Part shown: positions 9,321 through 20,419 of the stretch, one piece after another
Position numbering within the stretch: the stretch's first letter is position 1
Layout: every line of letters starts with the position of its first letter
Origin: Amanita rubescens
Taxonomy: Eukaryota > Basidiomycota > Agaricomycetes > Agaricales > Amanitaceae
DNA: 64,000 nucleotides
Direction of reading: 5' to 3'
Assembly (NCBI GenBank): GCA_015039365.1
Contig: WION01000015.1
Coordinates: forward strand, 310,001-374,000
Notes under the pieces: generated by a model
The model's input: the letters and a program-made list of their open reading frames with translations, nothing else
Database searches by the model: none
What the model was told of the DNA's origin: nothing
Position numbers and translations under genes: made by a program

Positions 9321-10025
9321 TGTTGAAACTAGGGGTAACAAGTCCCTAGCGAGCAGCGCAGTCTAGTACATGGAATGTACTACTTACCGAGTGTGGTGTG
9401 GAGTTGTTAAGAGCTTACTGGAGCTGGGGCTCAACAGTAGACAGTAGAGAGGATAATAGGATAAGGATTGACGCTACTAGAGTACAGTTTATATACTACT
9501 AAACTACAAATAAGTACAAAGAGTCTTATCAGTATGAGTCACAGGTATTTGACTCATAAGGCGTCATTCCACAGCAATGCACAGCTATTGTACAGCAATG
9601 CATAGCTTTGCGCAGCACTTGACTCATCAATTATATTGGCTGACTCATCACATTATCAATCTTCAATGTGATAGGTCGATAACCATAACGTATATATGTC
9701 TTCTATTCTCATGTCAACATATATTCACATCATCAATAGTTCCACTGTTATGATTGGATGATCTCATGAGAATATCGCTAGGATATTCTCATGTCAGAAT
9801 ATGTTCTCATCATCAATCATCCACTATTATGATTGGTAGATGAGTATGAGAATATGTCGAATATATTCTCATGTCAATATATTATCTCACACTCAATCAT
9901 CCACTATTATGATTGGTTGAGAGACGAGTAAGTAACTGAGCGTTATTACATTAGTTAGTGTAAACTAATGATATCACTTATATTTACTATATACTGTATG
10001 TATATTGTATATTATAAGTTCAACA
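9321..10025 (-). repeat. LTR of copia copy A (its 5' LTR, minus orientation)
   Basis: 705 bp, ends tgttgaaac and gttcaaca on the plus strand. The same LTR occurs at 13540-14244 and 30732-31436, from which it differs at about five sites by eye. It contains three imperfect tandem units of about 80 bp (starting near 9705, 9784 and 9865), each with a CCACTNTTATGATTGG core, and a TATA-like TATATAAAC on the minus strand at 9487-9495. The partner LTR is outside the window. Confidence 0.94.
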
Positions 10026-10304
10026 CCTTCACCAAGCCAGCCTGAAGCCTACTTGGAGTGTGGGGGACGTTGGGACAGACTCGGAGAATGGATATCAGTA
10101 CGCACAACGCAGGACTCACCTTAGGCCCTTTATCATTTGACTAGCACTACCGACTCCGACACCACTCTTTAACACCGTATTGCGCCGATGGCATCTCAGG
10201 AAACATCATAGCAGCCTTACAGGGGTCCGTGCTATTGATTCGGATTACTGGGATGACCGCGATCGCGGGAAGTAGCGCCCCACCTCGCCAACACTTTCTA
10301 CCGC
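10026..10304 (+). mobile_element. old non-autonomous LTR element, internal remnant (left piece)
   Basis: This matches 11666-11954 inside the younger relative and joins 12622-12944 across it, so it is internal sequence of an older copy of the same family. Its own left part was cut off by the insertion of copia copy A. I see no coding capacity. Confidence 0.85.
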
Positions 10305-10622
10305 TGTAACGTGCCGATACCGGCTACGTTGTACTCAGTGCTCAAACCCGACACATGGCGGGCTCCGACCTCTGACACTGCGGACCCCGAAACCCGACAT
10401 CGGACGCATCGGATCGTCGGACGCATGTAGTACATGAGGTAGACATTATATAAACGTGTCGTAGTTTAGTTTTATACACCTTCTTTCCTTCCGACCACTT
10501 TAGTTCAATCGTCCGACAGTGCGGCCGAGGTTGGGTGCGACTGCCCCGTCCACCGAACTCATTCGGCACACGCCGAAACACTCGGGGGTTGTGCGCAACA
10601 CAGCCTCCTTTGAGTTGTTACA
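10305..10622 (+). repeat. 5' LTR of the non-autonomous element
   Basis: 318 bp, with the terminal inverted hexamer TGTAAC/GTTACA and a TATA-like TATATAAAC near 10447-10455. It differs from the 3' copy by only one or two bases by eye. Confidence 0.93.
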
Positions 10623-12303
10623 ACTGGAGCCCACCGCTCGGTCCAGCCTTTGGCCGCACTCAAGAAACCCTCGTTTTTCATTCACAAACAGCCCCAGAGG
10701 CGCTCATTCTACCTGGACGGCCCCACTGGCTCATTCCTATTCGCCGATACACCTACTGGTCACGCCAAAGCGCACTGCCACTGCATTTCAGCCCGCCAAG
10801 CACGCCTACAGCCTTCCACAGCTTTATCGGATCCCATCCGGCCCTTACTTCCGCGTCCCAGCCTCCAGACATGCACAATGCCGCTCACTGCTGCTACTTG
10901 CATCCGCTGAACCTGATCCGCCAGCCACGTCGTGCCCCAACTGCTCCGCCAAGTCGCCACTCGATGCCTACAGCCATCTGCAGTCTTATCGGATCCCATC
11001 TGATACCATTGAAGTCCGCCGAGCCCACCGCACGACATCTACACACTACCAAGGCCCTATCAGACCACAATCGGACTCCGTCGGGCCCCAGCCTCTGTAT
11101 TCCAGCTCTCCGAGACACGTACAGCGCTACGCTAGCCGCTATCCGCCTCAGCAGCCCCGATCTACCGGCCCACACCCCGTCCAAGTGCTCGCACCCCGCC
11201 GTTCGATTCCCGCAGCCCTACCACGCCTTATCGGATCCCATCGGTCGCCATCGCAGCCCATCCAGCGACGCCTTGCAGCACGTGCCCACCTCATGCATCA
11301 GACACTATCGGAGCACGTTCCAGCCCTTTATTCCACGCCAACCTCACCCTTCATTATTCAGACGACATTCCCTGCTTCATCAACACGTGTAGACCACGCT
11401 CCCGCCCGCTCATTCGCTCTCACACTTGCCACAGCCGTCCGCCGCCGCGGCTCCTATGCCTTTTGGACACTGCCAGCACCTCGGCTCACTCTACCACCGT
11501 TCCGCCGACACCCGCGAGTCGCAATTCTTTTTTTTTTTCAGCCTTTTTTTTTCTTTTCTACCCAGGATCGGGATACGGCGTAGCCGTATTCGTTCAAAAC
11601 GGCCAAGTTCGCGCTCAATCGGACCCTCAACCCATGTCTCATCACCATCGGCATCACCTCAGCTCCAAAACCCTTATCAAGCCAGCCCGAAGCGTTAACA
11701 GAGTGTGGGGGATGTTGGAACAGAATCAGGATAACGGATATCAGTACGCACAACGCAGGACTCACCTTAGGCCCTTTATCATTTGACTAGCACTACCGAC
11801 TCCAACACCACTCTTTAACACCGTATTGCGCCGACGGCGTCTCAGGAAACATCATAGCAGCCTTACAGGGGTCCGTGCTATTGATTCGGATTACTGGGAT
11901 GACCGCGATCGCAGGAAGTAGCACCCCACCTCGCCAACACTTTCTACCGCCTACGACGACATCCGCCGACACGCCATCTGCTATCTGCACCTCGACACGC
12001 CCCTCCTCCACATCCCGACAACATCCGCAGCACGCCGACTGCCACTGAGACCTCCGACACTTCCTGAACCCTATCGCCATCCCCGACTCCCTTGTTTGCA
12101 ACTACCTACGCACAATCGGACGCCGTCGACACTACGTCTCACCTCCGATGCCTCTTCCGTCAACGCCGACATTCCGTCTCGTTCAATCACAGACTTCCGC
12201 TGCCCTTCCGACTCGGACACTCCGCTTCCGACACTTCACCTCGTTCATCCACCAACCCGATGCAGGTTGACGGTGATGTCAACATTCAAAACTGGTGAGC
12301 GGG

Positions 12304-12621
12304 TGTAACGTGCCGATACCGGCTACGTTGTACTCAGTGCTCAAACCCGACACATGGCGGGCTCCGACCTCCGACACTGCGGACCCCGAAACCCGACATC
12401 GGACGCATCGGATCGTCGGACGCATGTAGTACATGAGGTAGACATTATATAAACGTGTCGTAGTTTAGTTTTATACACCTTCTTTCCTTCCGACCACTTT
12501 AGTTCAATCGTCCGACAGTGCGGCCGAGGTTGGGTGCGACTGCCCCGTCCACCGAACTCATTCGGCACACGCCGAAACACTCGGGGGTTGTGCGCAACAC
12601 AGCCTCCTTTGAGTTGTTACA
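12304..12621 (+). repeat. 3' LTR of the non-autonomous element
   Basis: Second 318-bp copy of the LTR. The older relative's interior resumes directly after it with ccgcctacgacgac. Confidence 0.93.
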
Positions 12622-12944
12622 CCGCCTACGACGACATCCGCCGACACGCCATCTGCTATCCACACCTCGACACACCCCTCCTCCACATCCCGACAACATC
12701 CGCAGCACGCCGACTGCCACTGAGACCTCCGACAATTCCTGAACCCTATTGCCATCCCCGACTCCCTTGTTTGCGACTACCTATGCACAATCGGACTCCG
12801 TCGACACTGTCAACACCATCACGGGCTTCCGCTGACACTCCGTCTCACCTCCGACCTCACTTCCTTTGCCGCCGACATTCATCTCGTTCATCCACCGATG
12901 CATTATAGGTTGACTGACGTCAACATTCAAAACTAATGAGTGGG
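12622..12944 (+). mobile_element. old non-autonomous LTR element, internal remnant (right piece)
   Basis: Homologous to 11955-12303 of the younger element, with scattered substitutions and small indels. It continues the fragment at 10026-10304 and leads straight into the diverged LTR at 12945. Non-coding. Confidence 0.85.
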
Positions 12945-13280
12945 TGTAATGGATGGAATCCGTTTACATTGTGCAGCACGTTCCGCAGCATTCTGAATGT
13001 CTCCCCCACCGTCCGCCAGTTCCGACACATTCCGACACATTCCGACACATTCCGACAGTTCCGTTTCGGGTCGGACACACGTAGCTTACACGAGGTCTAC
13101 AGTACATATATTGTCGTAGTTAGTTTGATATACAAGTTTACTTCCCCTCACTTGAGTTGATCTTTCCAAGCCCCGACGAGTGCGACCGAAGTGGACGAGC
13201 ACCCTTTGGTGCTGCCGAACTCGCACGGCCACATCGGAACGTCGGAGGTTGCACACTGCACCTCCACTTTCGTTGTTACA
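12945..13280 (+). repeat. diverged LTR of the old non-autonomous element
   Basis: Starts tgtaatggatgg and ends cgttgttaca, with recognisable but strongly diverged similarity to the 318-bp LTR throughout. It includes an expanded tandem decamer (acattccgac) at about 13016-13058. This is the 3' LTR of the copy into which the younger relative and copia copy A inserted. Confidence 0.8.
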
Positions 13281-13539
13281 CCGGGAGAATAAGCCCGAGG
13301 ACTTGTGAGATCAGTAACATCAGCGAAAAAGATGGAGTTTTTGGTGACAGCACGACGCCATCCGACAATTAGCATGAAATAGGCCTAAGCCTGAGCGCTG
13401 AGCATTCAGTTGAAAGCGCAGAACAAACCATCGACTGCCACGTCGATCGCTCTGTGTACTAGGACACTTTGCAACGGATCAAATCCGTAAAGTATATCGG
13501 AGTCCTCACACGTCTCCGAAACATGCCATTATTTCACCA
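13281..13539. other. short unassigned stretch between elements
   Basis: About 260 bp with no recognised gene or repeat. It ends with cacca (13535-13539), the left target duplication of copia copy B. Before that insertion it was contiguous with 31442 onward. Confidence 0.6.
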
Positions 13540-14244
13540 TGTTGAAACTAGGGGTAACAAGTCCCTAGCGAGCAGCGCAGTCTAGTACATGGAATGTACT
13601 ACTTACCGAGTGTGGTGTGGAGTTGTTAAGAGCTTACTGGAGCTGGGGCTCAACAGTAGACAGTAGAGAGGATAATAGGATAAGGATTGACGCTACTAGA
13701 GTACAGTTTATATACTACTAAACTACAAATAAGTACAAAGAGTCTTATCAGTATGAGTCAAAGGTATTTGACTCATAAGGCGTCATTCCACAGCAATGCA
13801 CAGCTATTGTACAGCAATGCATAGCTTTGCGCAGCACTTGACTCATCAATTATATTGACTGACTCATCACATTATCAATCTTCAATGTGATAGGTCGATA
13901 ACCATAACGTATATATGTCTTCTATTCTCATGTCAACATATATTCACATCATCAATAGTTCCACTATTATGATTGGATGATCTTATGAGAATATCGCTAG
14001 GATATTCTCATGTCAGAATATGTTCTCATCATCAATCATCCACTATTATGATTGGTAGATGAGTATGAGAATATGTCGAATATATTCTCATGTCAATATA
14101 TTATCTCACACTCAATCATCCACTATTATGATTGGTTGAGAGACGAGTAAGTAACTGAGCGTTATTACATTAGTTAGTGTAAACTAATGATATCACTTAT
14201 ATTTACTATATACTGTATGTATATCGTATATTATAAGTTCAACA
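13540..14244 (-). repeat. 3' LTR of copia copy B
   Basis: 705 bp, apparently identical to 30732-31436. It contains the three 80-bp units (near 13924, 14003 and 14084). The minus-strand polypurine run GAAGGGGAG (plus 14245-14253) lies directly beside it. Confidence 0.95.
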
Positions 14245-14253
14245 CTCCCCTTC
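14245..14253 (-). promoter_or_regulatory. polypurine tract of copia copy B
   Basis: GAAGGGGAG on the minus strand, abutting the 3' LTR and only 7 bp past the Gag-Pol stop codon. Confidence 0.8.
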
Positions 14254-14259
14254 GCTAAG

Positions 14260-17200
14260 TTATTTATTAGCTTTCAAAAGGGTAGTCAATTTATCATTTT
14301 CTCTTTCATAGTATTTAAAGATTTCTTCAAGATATCCTCGCACTTCAAGATCTTGAATTCTTTCAAATATTTTACTATGTTGTCCTGGGGATTTATTAAG
14401 GGTTTTACTTTTAATATAATTAGCAAAAGTTTGTGATGCCTTAATATGATTGGTTAATGATATTTGACTATCATCTAGGATTAATCCCATCTTCATTCGG
14501 AATATTACAAATTTTGAATATGGTAGATTTTTGGTCATTATATCCGCAACTTGTTCATTGGTAGGAATGTATGTGAGTTTAATTTTCTCACTTTCAACAC
14601 ATTCTCTAATGTAATGGAATCTTATGTCAATATGTTTTGAACGATGTTCTTGTGCAGGGTTACTGGCTAAGAACATTGCACCTTGATTGTCACAACATAA
14701 GAAAATAGTTTTAATTGGAAAATCAAGTTCACTCATAAGTGACTCAATCCAAACTATTTGTCTTGATGTATCAGACATTGACATGTATTCTGCTTCAGTT
14801 GAAGACAGTGCCACTACTTTTTGTTTTCGTGAAACCCATGATATAGCTCCTCCTGCGAGTTTTACTATATATCCAGTGACAGATTTTCTTGTAATCTTGT
14901 CAGCACCCCAGTCAGCATCAGTAAAGGCTACAAAGCCTTCTTTATTTAAACCATTATAAACTATTTTAGTTTGTACAGTGGTATTAACATAGCGTACTAT
15001 GTATAATGCTTTCTGTATGTGTTCTTCATTTGGGTTTGCACAAAACTGAGACATTAATATTACTTGATAAGTAATATCAGGTCTTGTTCCTAATGCAAGA
15101 TATAACAACGATCCTATTATTTGTTGAAAATAAGATCGCATTTCTGCTGTACATTCTTTTGTAGCAGCAGTTGGAATATATCCTGTTGGTAAAGGTGTAC
15201 GAGTTGGTTTACAATTTTCTAAACCAAATCTTGTTACAACCTTCTTAGCGTATGCATGTTGATCAATAATAAGAGTACCCATGTTCTTATTGTAATTGAT
15301 TTGCATACCTAAGTATTCTTTAACTTTTCCAAGATCATGACATTCCCATTTCTTCATAAAAGCGTTTTTAACTTTATGAATTTCTGGTGTATTGTCACCC
15401 ATGAAAAGCATGTCATCGACATATACTATACACACTATTATAGTGTCGTCTTTTCTTCTGACGTATACGCCAGAATCAGATAAACAGCGTATAAATCCTA
15501 AATCCTCTAAGGATTTATTAGCTTGTTTATTCCAGGCATATGAGGCTTGTTTAAGTCCATATATTGCCTTTTTAAGTTGGTAAACTTTTTGTTCTTGGCC
15601 TTTGACTACATAACCTTCTGGTTGTTGCATATAGATATCCGCTTCGAGATCTCCGTACAAAAAGGCTGTTTTAACATCTAGTGCTTCAATATCCCATTTT
15701 TCTAGCACAGATATTGCTAACAAAAGGCGAATCGTTTCATATCTTGCCACTGGCGAAAACGTTTCATCATAGTCAAGTCCAGGTCTTTGAGAAAAACCTT
15801 TAGCGACAAGTCGAGCCTTCTTTCGACCGTCAGATTTAATATCATATACCCATCTACATTTAATGGGTGTACGATTATGAGGTAATTCTGCAAGCTCCCA
15901 GATTTTTCTATCATTCAATGATTTCATTTCATCATTCATTGCTGTTTCCCATTGTTCATAAGATTTGGGATCAGTAATTTTGACTTTTTGAATATCTTTG
16001 TATTGATATTCTCTGATATTATCTCTTGAAATATCAATGGCAGGAATTGCTTGTGCGAGTAAGTAATTTAGAAAACCATTACCTTGCTCTTTAATGAGAC
16101 ATGACATTTCATTAATTTGAGCATTGTGTAATGTTGAATAAAGTAATTTAACTTTATCAATATGTTGTCGTATTTTAGATCTAAGAGAATATCTGATTGT
16201 GACATCAAGTCTTGGATCAGATTTATCTTTTTCTTTAAGATCTTGAATTAATTCTCGAACAACATCTTGTTCTTCTGTAATTTCTTTTTCAATTTCTAAT
16301 GGTGTTTTATTACCATAAGCATTGTCTTTCTGTATAACCGGTTTTCTAGATCTTTCAGATCTTCGAGTAGGTTCTACAGGTTTTTTAGCAGTTCCTTTGC
16401 CTTTTCCTTTAGTTGGTTTATCTTTAAGACTTTGTACAGGTAGATCTAATTCAACGCCTGTAGGTTGATCCAATTCAACACCTTTGTCTTTTGAAGATGT
16501 ATCTTTCTTTTCAAAGAAAGATTCTAATTTGTCATCCCATTTAGTGTCATCATCATCATCATCTGATGAATCAGAACTAGGATGATTTTCAAAGTTGAAA
16601 TCAAAGAAATCATCATCTGAATGCTGCTGTTCAGATGAAATATCTCCTTCATTATCTGGTTTACCATCAGAGATATTTTTATCTGAGTTTTCAGAATTAT
16701 CCTGCTCAATAGGCCTGATAGGGTCCAAGTTTTTTGTATAATTTTCATCTTGAGGTTTGGCTCTTGGAAATTTGGTTTCATCAAATTCAGCTTGGGTGGA
16801 TACTCGAAGTTGATTTGTATTTGTCATGAAGCGGTATGCTTTTGCATTCGGTTCGTATCCAATAAAGGTCATTATTTCAGACCTTGGTGTTAATTTATTT
16901 TCGCGCGATTCATGTGGGATAAATACCCAAGCTTTAGATCCGAATATCTTAAAGTAAGAAACATCAGGTTTCTTTCCAGTAAGATTTTCAACAGGGGTCT
17001 TCCATTTGGTTCGTCTAAGTGGAGTACGATTATAAACATGTACGGCAGTTTCGATCGCAAAGTTCCACCAAGATTGAGGGCATGAAGCATGTAATCTCAA
17101 TGCTTCACTTTTTTCCCAAAGTGTTCTATTCATGCGTTCAACCTTTCCATTTTGTTGATGTATATATGGAGTAGATTTTTCATGAATAATTCCTACATCA

Positions 17201-20200
17201 GTTAAGTAATCTTGTATATTGGTGGACATAAATTCGCCCCCTCGATCGGAACGAACTATTTTTATGTTATATCCATATTGGTTGTATATTTGTTTGTGCC
17301 AGCCTTCAAATACTACAGCGACATTAGACTTTTTCTGTAATGGTTTTACCCATACATGAGATGTACAATCATCAAATATTACAAGTAAATATTTTTGTTT
17401 ATGATAAGATTGTATTGGAAAAGTCATCAAGTCATAGTGTATACGTTCAAAGGGTTGGGTAGCACGTTTTTCTGAAAGAGGAAAGCTTTGTGAAACAGCT
17501 TTTCCTTTTAGACAACCGTTACAAGGTTCTAAGTCTTTAGGAATTGTTAAGGGAGGGAAACCCTCTAAGTTTTTAGAGCCTAATTTCAATATTTGTTGGC
17601 TAGGATGACCCATCCGTTGATGCCAAATTTCATATCCAACAACATTAATTGTGGTCATCATTAATTTATAATTTGAAGGTTTAATAATTTGACCTTCTGT
17701 CCACATTAATGTTTCGTTACCATCTCCTGGAAATCCTTCCAGTGATGCGTTTTCAGAGCCTTCTCTGTAGAAAGAAATCCTATCATTATCTTGTTTTGCA
17801 ATAAAACCTTGTTTACACAATGTTCCATTGCTTATTAGTCGTAGTGTGGCACTTGGCATATGTAGGACCGGATAAAGTTTCAATCTTGAAATCGAACCAT
17901 TTTTAAGAGTGTGATCCAAAATCACAGTCCCTATACCTAATATATCTGCTTGATTATCAGCTGTAAATACTGAAGTAGGAACTTCATATTTTTTATAGCT
18001 GACAAAATCTTCTAAGTGTGCGGTAAAGTGATGTGATGCACCTGAGTCACACATCCATATTGTAAGTCCTTTATTATTTTTATAACATTCAGGACATTTG
18101 CAAGAAGGTGATTTACTACAAGGTAGATTATATGGATCTTGAAGATGTCCAATGTTAATAACATTAGCACGTCTACGATTGTTTTCTTCTATTATGAATT
18201 CATCCAAGTTATATTGATTGTATAATTCAGAGAATGTTCCATAATTTGGAAGATTTTGAAGATTAGACATGTTTTGTCTGTATCTTTCATTTTCACGCAT
18301 ATTGGCATCAAAATTATATAAATTATGAAGATCTGTAGATCTTCTTGGTGTAGGGTTTACTATCGGTACATTTGATGGTATTACCGGTACAGTGTCAATA
18401 GTACGATTAGTTGGATAATCGTATAAATTGAAAAAATCTTCATAAGGCGTAATAGGCCTTGTTGGGATTTGAGATGATGCCATAGATTCTGGAGCCGTAT
18501 GGTAAACAGAATCTTGATCAGATTGATAAAAGTAATTTAAATCTGATGAACTTACAGATTCTGGTCGGAGGGATACAGTGTCATGGTCATTTACCATCCC
18601 TCTTAACATATTTTGTAAGTGTTCTAAAGTGCGTGCATTAGTATTCATTCTTCGAGCTTCCAAATTAGCTCGTCGAACTTGATCCACATAATATTGTCTG
18701 GTATGTACATACCACCAACTTATTTGTTCATCATCAAAGGAACCAGGCATTGGTCCTTCAGGCTCCTCATCGGTATAAAGTCCTTCATACCCTGAAGAAT
18801 TGGCCTCAGATTGATGTGATTCATTATCTGTTTGATATCCTTCATTATCGGTTTGATGATGGGATATACTAGAGGAAGCAAAGATAGGACTAGCAAGATC
18901 GTCCAAACTTTGAGTATCCTTAGTATCTGCAAATATTGCAGAATCAAAGATATCAGAGTAGTCCGTTGATTCAGTTCGTACTTTTTGTACATCTCTGGAT
19001 ACAGAATCTCCCGAATCTTCGGATATCTCATCAATTCTCCCCATGAAGTCGTCCGTGGGAACCGCACGAGTACCTTTGTACTTGTAAATCTTGGGGACAA
19101 ATTCTTCATCAAAATCTGTCATTACCTGATCTCCAATTCTGGCAATCAGAGGTAAAGATGCTGATGTCGAAGATGCCATAGCATGCCCAGAACCAAGTGT
19201 TGATTGAGCTGCTGTCCGAGCAGCAAGTTTATTCGCACGATTCTTTGCTTTAGCTGCCTTATTGCGTTCCCAATTTGGTCCTTTAGACTGATTAGGGACT
19301 TGACCAGCCCATTGGGGTCTAAAAGGAGTCTGAGATTGGCCAGGTGTATGTTTTGGTCCATTAGATGGTCCACCTGTCGAAGTATGTTGTGTTGGGTTTC
19401 TTCGATTTCCCATTGGTTTTCTTCCACCTCTGCCTCGAAAGGATTTCCCACGATAGGAATTCCAAGGGGTGCGAGGTTGTCCTTGTTGCAATTGTTGGCG
19501 TGCCATATTTGCAACTACTTGAGAGTTAGAATGTTTATTCCCTCTCGTGACAACAGAAGTATTGGCATTGTTCCTGTTACCTTTCCTTCGGGACCATTCC
19601 TCAGATATGAGATTAAGGAATTCATCTACAGTGTCATCATCTGCGGAATGTGCCAACAGATTTGCGACAAAGCTGTCCCATGAAGGAGGTAAGGCATGTA
19701 GGATCGTCATAATTTGCATTTTGACGGTTAAGGTTACACCTTGGTTTGATACTCTATTAATCAAGTCCATAAGATGCGGAACTTGAGTGTTTGGATTGGA
19801 ATTCTCTTTGAGTTTCCAGTCGACAATTTGTCTATAGAGTCCAAACGTAGCAGCCAGACCTTGTTTACCAAATTTATCCTTTAGAGATTTCCAAAGGACT
19901 TCGGCTTTATCATTTTTATCGTCAACAAGGTGTACTAGATTAGGTGCTAGTTTTAAGGTAATGTATCCTTTGGCTTTCATATTGTCCTCTTTAAATTCGA
20001 CGTATTCTTTGCGAATTTCTTTAAGGGTTTTTAATTGATCTGGCTTTATGTCAGATGTCTTTATTGCCGCTTTTTCAGACGGTTCAAGATCTCTGGGCCA
20101 GTCAAGTTTAGGATCAATATGTGCACCAAGACCTTGACTGTTCAAGTACGCAGTCATAAGTCTTTCGAATGCAAGCCAATTTGATCCGGTAAGAACAGGA

Positions 20201-20232
20201 ACAATGGAGTTTATCGAATTGGAAGAAGACAT
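14260..20232 (-). CDS. copia Gag-Pol polyprotein, 1990 aa
   Basis: Single uninterrupted frame. Residues 1-230 are a copia Gag of the UBN2 type (LTGSNWLAFERLMTAYL at the start). Residues 230-720 are a long, Ser/Asp/Asn-rich linker. A short Cys cluster (CSKSPSCKCPEC) precedes the aspartic protease motif WMCDSGASHH near 728. The integrase has its zinc pair at about 870 (HQRMGH) and 903 (CNGC), then the catalytic triad near 955, 995 (RSDRGGEF) and 1030. A 400-residue acidic/Lys-rich spacer leads to the RT (RWVYDIKSDG near 1455, YVDDML near 1603) and RNase H (TDADWG near 1773, LSSTEAEYM near 1810). Integrase before RT is the copia order. At 1990 residues it is longer than the usual 1300-1500 because of the two linkers. 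No classical CCHC knuckle is evident in Gag. Confidence 0.97.
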   Translation of the reverse strand: MSSSNSINSIVPVLTGSNWLAFERLMTAYLNSQGLGAHIDPKLDWPRDLEPSEKAAIKTSDIKPDQLKTLKEIRKEYVEFKEDNMKAKGYITLKLAPNLVHLVDDKNDKAEVLWKSLKDKFGKQGLAATFGLYRQIVDWKLKENSNPNTQVPHLMDLINRVSNQGVTLTVKMQIMTILHALPPSWDSFVANLLAHSADDDTVDEFLNLISEEWSRRKGNRNNANTSVVTRGNKHSNSQVVANMARQQLQQGQPRTPWNSYRGKSFRGRGGRKPMGNRRNPTQHTSTGGPSNGPKHTPGQSQTPFRPQWAGQVPNQSKGPNWERNKAAKAKNRANKLAARTAAQSTLGSGHAMASSTSASLPLIARIGDQVMTDFDEEFVPKIYKYKGTRAVPTDDFMGRIDEISEDSGDSVSRDVQKVRTESTDYSDIFDSAIFADTKDTQSLDDLASPIFASSSISHHQTDNEGYQTDNESHQSEANSSGYEGLYTDEEPEGPMPGSFDDEQISWWYVHTRQYYVDQVRRANLEARRMNTNARTLEHLQNMLRGMVNDHDTVSLRPESVSSSDLNYFYQSDQDSVYHTAPESMASSQIPTRPITPYEDFFNLYDYPTNRTIDTVPVIPSNVPIVNPTPRRSTDLHNLYNFDANMRENERYRQNMSNLQNLPNYGTFSELYNQYNLDEFIIEENNRRRANVINIGHLQDPYNLPCSKSPSCKCPECYKNNKGLTIWMCDSGASHHFTAHLEDFVSYKKYEVPTSVFTADNQADILGIGTVILDHTLKNGSISRLKLYPVLHMPSATLRLISNGTLCKQGFIAKQDNDRISFYREGSENASLEGFPGDGNETLMWTEGQIIKPSNYKLMMTTINVVGYEIWHQRMGHPSQQILKLGSKNLEGFPPLTIPKDLEPCNGCLKGKAVSQSFPLSEKRATQPFERIHYDLMTFPIQSYHKQKYLLVIFDDCTSHVWVKPLQKKSNVAVVFEGWHKQIYNQYGYNIKIVRSDRGGEFMSTNIQDYLTDVGIIHEKSTPYIHQQNGKVERMNRTLWEKSEALRLHASCPQSWWNFAIETAVHVYNRTPLRRTKWKTPVENLTGKKPDVSYFKIFGSKAWVFIPHESRENKLTPRSEIMTFIGYEPNAKAYRFMTNTNQLRVSTQAEFDETKFPRAKPQDENYTKNLDPIRPIEQDNSENSDKNISDGKPDNEGDISSEQQHSDDDFFDFNFENHPSSDSSDDDDDDTKWDDKLESFFEKKDTSSKDKGVELDQPTGVELDLPVQSLKDKPTKGKGKGTAKKPVEPTRRSERSRKPVIQKDNAYGNKTPLEIEKEITEEQDVVRELIQDLKEKDKSDPRLDVTIRYSLRSKIRQHIDKVKLLYSTLHNAQINEMSCLIKEQGNGFLNYLLAQAIPAIDISRDNIREYQYKDIQKVKITDPKSYEQWETAMNDEMKSLNDRKIWELAELPHNRTPIKCRWVYDIKSDGRKKARLVAKGFSQRPGLDYDETFSPVARYETIRLLLAISVLEKWDIEALDVKTAFLYGDLEADIYMQQPEGYVVKGQEQKVYQLKKAIYGLKQASYAWNKQANKSLEDLGFIRCLSDSGVYVRRKDDTIIVCIVYVDDMLFMGDNTPEIHKVKNAFMKKWECHDLGKVKEYLGMQINYNKNMGTLIIDQHAYAKKVVTRFGLENCKPTRTPLPTGYIPTAATKECTAEMRSYFQQIIGSLLYLALGTRPDITYQVILMSQFCANPNEEHIQKALYIVRYVNTTVQTKIVYNGLNKEGFVAFTDADWGADKITRKSVTGYIVKLAGGAISWVSRKQKVVALSSTEAEYMSMSDTSRQIVWIESLMSELDFPIKTIFLCCDNQGAMFLASNPAQEHRSKHIDIRFHYIRECVESEKIKLTYIPTNEQVADIMTKNLPYSKFVIFRMKMGLILDDSQISLTNHIKASQTFANYIKSKTLNKSPGQHSKIFERIQDLEVRGYLEEIFKYYERENDKLTTLLKANK

Positions 20233-20419
20233 TTTCTTACTTTGGTTTTGTTTAAAAATCTAAGAAGATTTTTCGTAAGAAAAGGTTCAAATAATAATAA
20301 GGCATAAGAATATATGTGATGATGTAATTTCCGTCCTGATTTCTTAAGCTTAATGTCGTTCATGATAAAATGACAAGAATATAGTATTTTACTATCTAGT
20401 GTCAATACTAGAAAGTAAA

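Larger units (their letters stand above)
10305..12621 (+). mobile_element. non-autonomous LTR retrotransposon (LARD/TRIM-like), 2.3 kb
   Basis: Two 318-bp LTRs (10305-10622, 12304-12621), starting TGTAAC and ending GTTACA, enclose a 1.68-kb interior without any retrotransposon protein. A possible primer-binding site, TGGAGCCCACCGCTCGG, lies at 10625-10641, and a purine run gagcggg precedes the 3' LTR. The target site is duplicated as ccgc (or accgc, ambiguous by one base). The empty-site order can be read in the homologous interior at 11940-11965. Long open frames at 10519-11583 in two phases are Pro/Ser/His-rich products of a low-stop composition and show no known domain. The element must rely on enzymes supplied in trans. 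Confidence 0.88.

Noticed and set aside
10519..11583. A 354-codon plus frame, with overlapping 285-codon frame, inside the non-autonomous element
   Set aside because: Pro/Ser/His/Arg-rich in both frames, begins inside the LTR, no domain; the low stop frequency follows from base composition.
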